6,438 nt of DNA from JADGAU01 sp045047105 (GTDB taxonomy: Bacteria > Pseudomonadota > Gammaproteobacteria > GRL18). The stretch's first letter is position 1, and the number at the start of each line of letters is the position of its first letter. Under the pieces are notes generated by a model, which saw only the letters and a program-made list of their open reading frames with translations, was not told where the DNA came from and made no database searches. The stretch is from positions 1 to 6,438 of the forward strand of contig JASFYQ010000175.1 in the NCBI GenBank assembly GCA_045047105.1, read 5' to 3'. The translations under genes and the position numbers were made by a program. Below are positions 1-6,438 of this stretch, in pieces.

Positions 1-3000
1 ATAGCGCAAAAAAACTTTTGCCATGAACACTTACTCAAACAGCAAACACGGGTTTTTAGTGCTTTAATTGATTCACATAAACAGCGGGAAATACGTACAG
101 AAGAGTGGTCTATTTTATTAATCTGGTTGCTTGATAAAAGTGAATCCACTCTTTTTAGCCCCATGCCTAAAGAGGCGGTAAAAGTTTTTAGTGCAGTGCG
201 TTTCCCTAAAAAAGATGCCGATCTTAAACAGACTTTAATAGACTTATTTGAGCCAGTCAAACAATTAAAACTGGATGCTACCGCTATTGAACAAAGAATT
301 GAGCAGGCTAAAATATATCAATTAGCGCGACAGGGTATTATTTTAATTAGAGAAAAAATATCTCAGGCTAAAAAACAGCAAAAAGTGATGAATTATGATG
401 ATTTAATCCATCAACTTGCGAATAAAATTGTAGCTAATAAGGGTGAGACTACAGATGAATTCTCACAACAAAATTCAGAGCAGGCACTTTTTTTAGCCAG
501 TCAAATTCGAGCATCTTATCCTGTGGCTCTGGTGGATGAGTTTCAGGATACCGATCCGCAGCAATATGCTATTTTAAAAGCAATTTATCTTAATTCACCG
601 AATTCTTTTAGCTCTTCACCAGAAACTAAAACTGCCTTATATATGATTGGCGATCCCAAGCAGGCTATTTATGCTTTTCGCAGTGGTGATGTTTTTACTT
701 ATCTGGCAGCCAGAAATGATGCGGATCAACTCTGGTTTATGGATACTAACTGGCGATCTTCTACGGCAATGGTAAAGGCCTATAATCGCTTGTTTTATGG
801 AGCTGATCTTGATCAGGATGCTACGGATGTATTTGGTTTTGATATTAAATATATTCCCATTAAAGCTGCTGGGCAGGCAGATAAACAGCCATTAAATGAG
901 TCTTCTTCTGACAAGAGTAAGAACAATAATAGTGCGATGGAATTGATTTATTTTCCCTTTAATGAAGATTATCGTTCGGGAAAAGGTCAAAAGTTAGAGA
1001 TGAAACAGGATTTTTGTGAAGTAATTGCTCATTGGTGTAGCTATGAAATTCATCGTTTATTAACCGAGCAGATCCGCATTGGTGACAACCCATTGCAAGA
1101 GCAGGATATTGCTATATTAGTACGGGATAAAAAAGAAGCGGCTTATATACAAAATGCATTATCTCAGATTAATTATGCATCGGTTTATTTAAGCAGCCAT
1201 GAAAATGTTTTTTATAGTGAACAGGCTAAGGAATTAATCCAGGTCTTAAATAGTTTATTGCAACTAGAAAATGATCAACTATTGATTGCAGGACTTGCTA
1301 CCCGATTTTTTGGCTGTGATACTGAGCAATTAGCGGCAATGCAATCCAGTTTAATGGATGATTTAACTGCTGATAAGCAAACAGATAATCCAGACTTTGA
1401 ATACTATCGCCAACAGATGTTTGATCTACGCGAGTTATGGATACAGCGTGGTTTTATGGCTATGGCATTAAAGCTATTGCATAAACACTATAAACCACAG
1501 CCTTACTTTTTTGAACGTGCTTTAACTAATATTATTCATCTCTTTGAGCTATTACAAATAGCCAGCCAGCAACACAAGCAGCCCGAACAATTAATCAATT
1601 GGTTTGATGAACAAATACGCAGTGCCAATGTTTCTGCAGAAGCCGAATTACGTTTAGAAAGTGATGCAAATTTAATTCGTATTATTACCCAGCATGGAGC
1701 AAAAGGTCTGGAGTATCCAGTGGTATTTATTCCTTTTTCCACACGTTATAAAGATCCGGCTAAATTTGGCAATAAAAATATTGAGCTATTTAAATACCAT
1801 CACCCTGAAACGGGTCTATTAAACTATTTTATAGGCAAAGACAAAAATATTACCGAGCTTTATCGTAAAGAAGCCTGGGCTGAAAATATCCGGCTATTAT
1901 ATGTGGCAATCACGCGTGCAGTACATCGCTGTTATTTATGTGTAACTCCCTTTAGTCATTATCAGCACTCGCCACTGGGATTAACGCTAAAACTAAACGC
2001 GGAAGATAATTTAGAGTATGCCTTGCAGGCACTTATACAAAAGCCAGATTCTGCTATCAATCTGCAAACAATAAGCGCAGTGGATTTTCCTGTAGAACAC
2101 CAGCAGCAACAGCATAATCGGGAAAATATTCAGGCTGCAACATTTAGCGGCTTTATTGAGAGAAACTGGTGGCTGAGCTCTTTTTCTGCCCTTAGCCGTA
2201 ATTTGCGCCATGGGGGAATTTCCCGGCCGGATAGAGATGATTTTGAATTAGCTGAGCCTCAGCCAGAAGCTGATTTAAATACTGTAGAGCAGATGCGTTT
2301 TAGTTTACGCAAAGGTGCTGCAACGGGTAATTTATTACATGATATTTTAGAGCAAACTGATTTTAATGCCCCGCAATGGCAACGTGTTTTACAATACCCT
2401 TTAGCCCGATATAGTGAGAATTTAGAGCCTGATCAACAGCAGCAGCTGATTGACTGGCTGGAATCCTGTCTGGCAACAGAGCTGGCAGAAGGTTTGCAAT
2501 TACAACAACTCATATGCTCTGCTACCCTGCGTGAAACAGAATTTTACTTTCCCATGACGGGAGTTAGTCCTGAAGATTTAAGTCTTTTACTCAGTAAACA
2601 CCGACTGCAACAGGCACAAAAACAGGGCCTGGAGCATCAACCTAAAGGAGCGCTTTTACTGCCAGGCAAGCGGCAATTAAAAGGCATGATGCATGGTTTT
2701 ATTGATTTAATTTTTTATTATCAGGGGCAGTATTTTTTAGTGGATTATAAATCTACCCATCTGGGTGACCATTTAGATTGTTATAGTGCCGATTTATTAT
2801 TACAAAACATCAGTGATAATTATTATGACCTGCAATATCTGATCTATAGTCTGGCCCTGCACCGCTATTTAAAAGCCAGAATTGCAGATTATGATCCAGA
2901 AATACACTTTGGTGGAGTGTATTATCTGTATTTAAGAGGCATGTCAAAAAAATCCAATACGGGAGTATTTTTTGCTTCAATGAGCACGGAGCTATTACAA

Positions 3001-3060
3001 CAACTGGATGATCTTTTTTCTACTTCTGAAGTAGCTGAAGATACACAGGAGCTGCTTTAA
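1..3060 (+). CDS. recB: RecBCD exonuclease V subunit RecB, 5'-truncated by window edge
   Basis: RecB is the SF1A 3'-to-5' helicase and only nuclease subunit of RecBCD, which resects double-strand breaks in the cytoplasm and loads RecA. The frame is open from base 1 and has no in-frame ATG before 163, so the gene starts outside the window; a TTG at 127 is not a credible start. The 1019 visible residues compare with about 1180 in E. coli RecB; the N-terminus with Walker A is missing. Helicase motifs seen: VDEFQDTDPQQ (nt 532-564, Walker B), GDPKQAIYAFR (649-681), DTNWRSS (742-762), HGAKGLEYP (1693-1719) and RLLYVAITRA (1891-1920, arginine finger). The C-terminal nuclease domain keeps its catalytic set: His at 2338-2340 (GNLLHDILE), Glu at 2539-2541 (ETEFYFP), Asp at 2704-2706 (GFIDLIF), and Asp 2743-2745 plus Lys 2749-2751 (DYKS). 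The 13-residue spacing between the two Asp matches E. coli D1067/D1080. The near-C-terminal HFGGVYYLYLRGM block is also typical. AddA is excluded by the RecB-type blocks and the recD neighbour. No frameshift is seen. Confidence -1.
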   Translation: MAQKNFCHEHLLKQQTRVFSALIDSHKQREIRTEEWSILLIWLLDKSESTLFSPMPKEAVKVFSAVRFPKKDADLKQTLIDLFEPVKQLKLDATAIEQRIEQAKIYQLARQGIILIREKISQAKKQQKVMNYDDLIHQLANKIVANKGETTDEFSQQNSEQALFLASQIRASYPVALVDEFQDTDPQQYAILKAIYLNSPNSFSSSPETKTALYMIGDPKQAIYAFRSGDVFTYLAARNDADQLWFMDTNWRSSTAMVKAYNRLFYGADLDQDATDVFGFDIKYIPIKAAGQADKQPLNESSSDKSKNNNSAMELIYFPFNEDYRSGKGQKLEMKQDFCEVIAHWCSYEIHRLLTEQIRIGDNPLQEQDIAILVRDKKEAAYIQNALSQINYASVYLSSHENVFYSEQAKELIQVLNSLLQLENDQLLIAGLATRFFGCDTEQLAAMQSSLMDDLTADKQTDNPDFEYYRQQMFDLRELWIQRGFMAMALKLLHKHYKPQPYFFERALTNIIHLFELLQIASQQHKQPEQLINWFDEQIRSANVSAEAELRLESDANLIRIITQHGAKGLEYPVVFIPFSTRYKDPAKFGNKNIELFKYHHPETGLLNYFIGKDKNITELYRKEAWAENIRLLYVAITRAVHRCYLCVTPFSHYQHSPLGLTLKLNAEDNLEYALQALIQKPDSAINLQTISAVDFPVEHQQQQHNRENIQAATFSGFIERNWWLSSFSALSRNLRHGGISRPDRDDFELAEPQPEADLNTVEQMRFSLRKGAATGNLLHDILEQTDFNAPQWQRVLQYPLARYSENLEPDQQQQLIDWLESCLATELAEGLQLQQLICSATLRETEFYFPMTGVSPEDLSLLLSKHRLQQAQKQGLEHQPKGALLLPGKRQLKGMMHGFIDLIFYYQGQYFLVDYKSTHLGDHLDCYSADLLLQNISDNYYDLQYLIYSLALHRYLKARIADYDPEIHFGGVYYLYLRGMSKKSNTGVFFASMSTELLQQLDDLFSTSEVAEDTQELL

Positions 3061-3062
3061 TG
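3047..3062 (+). promoter_or_regulatory. recD ribosome-binding site and TAATG stop-start overlap
   Basis: AGGAG at 3047-3051 lies eight bases before the ATG at 3060-3062, inside the last codons of recB. The recB stop TAA (3058-3060) shares its final A with the recD start. This good Shine-Dalgarno match decides the recD start, and the one-base overlap suggests translational coupling, which would help keep RecB and RecD in balance. The coupling is inferred from the layout. Confidence -1.
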
Positions 3063-4937
3063 TATGCTAATTTGCAGCAATGTAAAAATCAGCTGGATGG
3101 GATTCAGGCCATTGACTATTTCCTTGCCAGACAGGTCTGTAATAGTCTGCAAAAAGCTGAAGATGAGTTATTGTTTCACTCTATTATGGCAACTTCTCAG
3201 GCACTTAGAAATGGCCATAGCTGTTTAAAAATAGCGGCTGAAGCAAATAAGTTATGCTGGGAAAATGAGGAGACTAATAAGCCGGGTTATCTCTTTCCTG
3301 ATGCTCTGGTTTGGCAAGAATATTTGTCCTGCTGTGGCCTGGATGCTGAAAATAATCATCCTCTGGTGTACCAGTTCCAACGCTTATATTTACGCCGTTA
3401 TTGGTTATTTGAACAACAGCTCAGTGAATCAATTGCTTTATTAATAAATCAACCCTTAGTCATTGATGTGCTAAAAGCAACTCAAGTGGTGCAACAATTA
3501 TTCCCCGCTGCAATAGAGAATAAAGAGTTTAAAAGCTATGCAACTGAATTGGATTGGCAGCAGATTGCAGTTGCAAATACTCTGGACAAGCAGTTTTCTA
3601 TTATTGCTGGTGGCCCGGGTACGGGTAAAACCTTTACCGTTACTAAAGTTATGGCTGCTTTGCAGAGCTTATTTAATAGCTCCACTGGCAAATGGTTAAA
3701 TATTGCAATGGTTGCGCCCACGGGGAAAGCAGCAATGCGCTTAAATGAATCGATAAATAAAGCCAAGCATATTTTACAACAGCAGCAGCTTATTTCTATA
3801 GCTACACTGGAGGTAATTCCTGATACTGCAACAACAATACATCGGCTCTTAGGTGTTAAACGAGGCAGTCATAATTTTCGCTATAATGAATCGCGTAAAT
3901 TGCCCTATGATGTGATCCTGGTAGATGAGATCTCTATGATTGATTTACCACTGATGTGTCGCTTATTTCGTGCGCTTAATGAATCCTGTCAAATCATAAT
4001 GCTGGGCGATGCAGATCAACTCCCTTCGGTGGCAGCAGGCAGTATTTTATCGGATTTAGCTCCACAGCAGAGTAACTCTTATTCTTTAGCAAATAGTAAA
4101 AATCTACAACAATTAACGGGTTTTAAAATTACCGCAGCAATACAAAAGAATCTGGATCATTTAACCGTATTACAGAAAAGTTTCCGTTTTGATAGTGGGG
4201 GAGAAATTGCTCAATTAGCCAGTGATGTAATTGCCGGAGAAGAGAAAAAAAGCTGGTTATTTTTAAATAATGCAAAAAAACAACTATTATATATTCAGGG
4301 GATATCGTTTTTAAACTGGATTGATTCTATGCTAGAGCAGTATTATCTGCCCTTATTCAGAACAAATAAAAACCAGCCTGAATTAACTATTGAGATGGCT
4401 TTTTTGCAATTAAATCAATTTCGCTTTTTAGCTGCTACCCGCAAGGGAGAGCAGGGCATTGAGCTTATTAATGATTATATTGAGCAATATTTAGCCCATA
4501 AGGGGTTTATTCCAGCCAGTCAACTTGCTTTAAAACAGGGTTTTTATCATGGCTGCCCGATTATGGTTACCGAAAATGACTACCAGCTGGGTTTATATAA
4601 TGGCGATACCGGGCTGATTTGGTTAAAGCAGGGCAAACTTTATGCAGCCTTTCCTGCTAATCCAGTTCGCTGGATTAATCTGAGCAGATTACCCGCAGTG
4701 GAAACCGTATATGCTATGACCATTCATAAAACACAGGGTTCGGAATTTACTCATGTAGCTCTGGTTTTACCTGCTCAAGACAGCCCGATTCTCTCCAGAG
4801 AATTGTTATACACGGGCATTACCCGAGCCAGTGATAAGCTGAGTATCTGGGCGGCACAAAGCATTTGGAATATCGCCGTAAAACGCAAAGTACAGCGTTA
4901 CTCAGGATTACAGCAACGTATTTTTGATAAAGATTAA
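3060..4937 (+). CDS. recD: RecBCD exonuclease V subunit RecD, 5'-to-3' helicase
   Basis: RecD is the SF1B 5'-to-3' helicase of RecBCD. In E. coli it is the faster motor before Chi and is needed for nuclease activity. This gene is complete at 625 residues (E. coli RecD has 608). Residues 1 to about 160 form the N-terminal domain that in E. coli contacts RecB. Motor motifs follow in order: Walker A GGPGTGKT (184-191, Lys190), APTGKAA (219-225, motif Ia), TTIHRLLG (258-265), DEIS (289-292, Walker B), GDADQLPSV (316-324, motif III), LQKSFRF (371-377, motif IV with Arg376), TIHKTQGSEF (554-563, motif V) and ELLYTGITRA (581-590, motif VI, Arg589). The C-terminal block RYSGLQQRIF resembles RSGLAALF of E. 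coli RecD. The ATG at 3060 is supported by a well-placed AGGAG and by the overlap with recB. The stand-alone RecD2 type is unlikely, because those proteins have a longer N-terminal region and do not sit after recB. All catalytic residues are present, so the protein should be active. Confidence -1.
   Translation: MYANLQQCKNQLDGIQAIDYFLARQVCNSLQKAEDELLFHSIMATSQALRNGHSCLKIAAEANKLCWENEETNKPGYLFPDALVWQEYLSCCGLDAENNHPLVYQFQRLYLRRYWLFEQQLSESIALLINQPLVIDVLKATQVVQQLFPAAIENKEFKSYATELDWQQIAVANTLDKQFSIIAGGPGTGKTFTVTKVMAALQSLFNSSTGKWLNIAMVAPTGKAAMRLNESINKAKHILQQQQLISIATLEVIPDTATTIHRLLGVKRGSHNFRYNESRKLPYDVILVDEISMIDLPLMCRLFRALNESCQIIMLGDADQLPSVAAGSILSDLAPQQSNSYSLANSKNLQQLTGFKITAAIQKNLDHLTVLQKSFRFDSGGEIAQLASDVIAGEEKKSWLFLNNAKKQLLYIQGISFLNWIDSMLEQYYLPLFRTNKNQPELTIEMAFLQLNQFRFLAATRKGEQGIELINDYIEQYLAHKGFIPASQLALKQGFYHGCPIMVTENDYQLGLYNGDTGLIWLKQGKLYAAFPANPVRWINLSRLPAVETVYAMTIHKTQGSEFTHVALVLPAQDSPILSRELLYTGITRASDKLSIWAAQSIWNIAVKRKVQRYSGLQQRIFDKD
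3606..3613 (+). other. exact match to the E. coli Chi octamer inside recD
   Basis: GCTGGTGG reads across the Ala-Gly-Gly codons just before and within the RecD Walker A motif. It is the only exact copy I noticed on either strand, by eye. Chi is the signal that switches E. coli RecBCD from degradation to recombination. Whether this host uses the same octamer is unknown, since recognition depends mainly on RecC, which is not in the window. One chance copy would not be surprising. Confidence -1.
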
Positions 4938-4978
4938 CTTATTTTTTGGAACATAAGTATTTTAAGGAACAGGGTATT
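4938..4978 (+). promoter_or_regulatory. recD-peptidase gap with ribosome-binding site
   Basis: This 41-base AT-rich gap contains AAGGA at 4964-4968, ten bases before the ATG at 4979, which supports that start. A weak six-base inverted repeat (ACTTAT at 4937-4942 with ATAAGT at 4953-4958) has no GC-rich stem and no proper U-tract, so I do not call a terminator. No pair of -35 and -10 boxes with sensible spacing is visible. Read-through from recBD is therefore the simplest reading. Confidence -1.
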
Positions 4979-6438
4979 ATGAATAATAGCAGCTATCTTC
5001 AATTAGAAAAAATATTTAACCGTATTTATCAACTACAACACCTTGCTTCCATTGCTCACTGGGATATGGCAACTATGATGCCAACAGGAAGTAGCAGTGC
5101 TAGAGCTGAGGCTTTAGCCGAAGTGAGTGTGATAATTAACGAGTTAATCAGTGAGACTCAAACCGGTGATTTAATTCAACTTGCCCAGCAGGATAAGGTG
5201 CATCTGCCTGCATGGGAGCAGGCTAATTTATGTGAGATGCGCAGACTCTGGTCTAATGCAACCAGTATCAGCAGCGACCTGGTTAAAGCAAAAGCGCTGG
5301 CAGGCTCAAAATGTGAACACGCCTGGCGCACTCTGCGAGCGGAGAATAATTGGCAGGATTTTCAACCACTATTGGAAAATGTTATTCAATTAACTATTGA
5401 AGAATCTCATCAACGAGCAGATGGAAGTGGACTATCGGCATATGATGCCTTACTTAATCTATATGAGCCAGGGCAAAATAGCGCTGCAATTGATGTAATT
5501 TTTACTCAATTAGTTGAATTTTTACCTGACTTTATTCAACAGGTTGTGGCAGAACAGGCGGATGATACTATTATTCAAGCTATAGGCCCCTTCCCAATTG
5601 AAGCTCAGCGTAAGTTAGGGCTTGCGCTAATGGAAAAGGTGGGTTTTAATTTTCAGCAGGGACGTCTGGATGTGAGTCATCATCCTTTTTGTGGTGGGGT
5701 AGCAGAAGATACTCGTATTACTACTCGTTATTCAGAAGATGATTTTAGTGAAAGCTTAATGGGGGTACTGCATGAAACAGGGCACGCAAAATATGAGCAG
5801 GGCTTGCCTGCGGATTGGTTAAATCAGCCGGTAGGTGCTGCCAGAGGCATGGGCATTCATGAAAGCCAGAGCTTATTTCAGGAAATGCAGATTGCCCGCA
5901 GCCAGGATTTTTTAATATTTGCAGCCCCGATTATTCAAAAGTTTTTAGCCAATGAATTTACCGATAAGCAATGCTGGTCAGCAGAGAATCTTTATAAGCT
6001 CAATAATCGAGTAAGACCTGATTTTATTCGAGTAAACGCTGATGAGGTAACTTATCCCTTACATGTGATTTTGCGTTATGAAATTGAAAAATCTTTAATA
6101 AATAAAAAACTTGAAGTTAAGGATTTACCCGAAATATGGGATCAAAAAATGCAACAATATCTGGGCCTATCAACAGCGGGCAATTATAAAGACGGCTGTA
6201 TGCAGGATATCCACTGGACAGACGGCAGCCTGGGTTACTTCCCAACCTATACTTTGGGAGCAATGAATGCTGCGCAGCTTTATTTTGCAGCAAATAAAAC
6301 CATAAAAAATTTAAGCCAGCAAATCAGTAAAGGGGAATTTAAAGCTTTAAACCAATGGCAAAAAGAAAAAATCTGGTCACAAGGCAGTTATTATGAAATT
6401 GACAACCTAATGATTCATGCCACGGGTGAAAAACTTAA
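4979..6438 (+). CDS. M32 family zinc carboxypeptidase (carboxypeptidase Taq type), 3'-truncated by window edge
   Basis: M32 enzymes are cytoplasmic zinc metallocarboxypeptidases that remove C-terminal residues from peptides, with broad specificity. The frame runs from ATG 4979 without a stop to the window end, giving 486 residues plus two bases of a codon. Family members are about 500 residues, so only the last ten to twenty are missing. The signature motifs appear in order: HPF (235-237), DTRIT (244-248), HETGH (265-269, zinc ligands His265 and His269, catalytic Glu266), HESQS (294-298, third zinc ligand Glu295), IRVNAD (350-355) and GCMQDIHW (406-413). The 26-residue spacing from the second His to the Glu ligand equals that in Pyrococcus furiosus carboxypeptidase. 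The N-terminal WDMATMMPTG block is also typical. There is no signal peptide or membrane segment. The N-terminal half is Glu/Gln-rich and looks helical, as in the family. The start is supported by AAGGA ten bases upstream. The gene follows recD by 41 bases on the same strand; the physiological substrate and any tie to RecBCD cannot be read from the sequence. Confidence -1.
   Translation, partial: MNNSSYLQLEKIFNRIYQLQHLASIAHWDMATMMPTGSSSARAEALAEVSVIINELISETQTGDLIQLAQQDKVHLPAWEQANLCEMRRLWSNATSISSDLVKAKALAGSKCEHAWRTLRAENNWQDFQPLLENVIQLTIEESHQRADGSGLSAYDALLNLYEPGQNSAAIDVIFTQLVEFLPDFIQQVVAEQADDTIIQAIGPFPIEAQRKLGLALMEKVGFNFQQGRLDVSHHPFCGGVAEDTRITTRYSEDDFSESLMGVLHETGHAKYEQGLPADWLNQPVGAARGMGIHESQSLFQEMQIARSQDFLIFAAPIIQKFLANEFTDKQCWSAENLYKLNNRVRPDFIRVNADEVTYPLHVILRYEIEKSLINKKLEVKDLPEIWDQKMQQYLGLSTAGNYKDGCMQDIHWTDGSLGYFPTYTLGAMNAAQLYFAANKTIKNLSQQISKGEFKALNQWQKEKIWSQGSYYEIDNLMIHATGEKL

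Noticed and set aside
127..129. TTG as a start codon for recB
   Set aside because: The same frame is open back to base 1, and family length shows that the N-terminal helicase part with Walker A lies upstream. The TTG is an internal Leu codon.
1536..2211. Minus-strand open frames opposite recB (1536-1742 and 2011-2211)
   Set aside because: They are antisense shadows of conserved RecB coding sequence, with no recognisable products.
3536..3766. Minus-strand open frame opposite recD
   Set aside because: It is the antisense of the conserved Walker A and motif Ia region of recD, so its openness follows from the real gene's codons.
2101..3788. Four-residue glutamine runs in RecB (2101-2112, 2434-2445) and RecD (3777-3788)
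   Set aside because: They are short, use mixed CAA/CAG codons, and sit in loops or helices of otherwise normal proteins. They reflect Gln-rich composition and not a repeat element.
4937..4958. Inverted repeat ACTTAT/ATAAGT after the recD stop as a possible terminator
   Set aside because: The stem is only six AT-rich pairs with a ten-base loop and no following run of T, so it would be too weak to stop transcription.
4946..4980. Possible promoter for the peptidase gene (TTGGAA with TATTAT)
   Set aside because: The spacing is about 23 bases, and the putative -10 box overlaps the start codon and the ribosome-binding region.
5181..5393. Short plus-strand open frame inside the peptidase gene
   Set aside because: It lies wholly inside the M32 coding sequence in another frame and has no recognisable protein similarity or ribosome-binding site.

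Overview
The window carries three consecutive plus-strand genes and almost no non-coding DNA. In order they are the C-terminal five-sixths of recB (open at the left edge), a complete recD, and a nearly complete M32-family zinc carboxypeptidase gene (open at the right edge). The DNA is AT-rich (about 40% GC by eye). Protein similarity and the recB-recD order point to a low-GC gammaproteobacterium. The sequence alone does not fix the genus.

Positions 1-3060 encode RecB, the 3'-to-5' helicase and nuclease subunit of exonuclease V. The window lacks roughly the first 165-200 residues, including the Walker A motif, but keeps all later helicase motifs and a complete nuclease active site. The recB stop codon overlaps the recD start by one base (TAATG), with a good ribosome-binding site inside the end of recB. 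The two subunits are therefore probably made by coupled translation. Positions 3060-4937 encode RecD, the 5'-to-3' helicase subunit, with every expected SF1B motif intact. The third subunit, RecC, is not in the window and is probably encoded upstream.

After a gap of only 41 bases, positions 4979-6438 encode a carboxypeptidase Taq-like enzyme with all the M32 signature motifs. It lacks only its last ten or so residues because the window ends. There is no convincing terminator or promoter in the gap, so it may be co-transcribed with recBD. A functional link to DNA repair is not shown by the sequence.

I found no RNA genes, mobile elements, CRISPR arrays or long repeats. This looks like ordinary chromosomal housekeeping DNA, and I do not see an undescribed system. 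The points worth a second look are the peptidase neighbour, the coupled recB-recD junction, and one exact copy of the E. coli Chi octamer in the RecD Walker A coding sequence.
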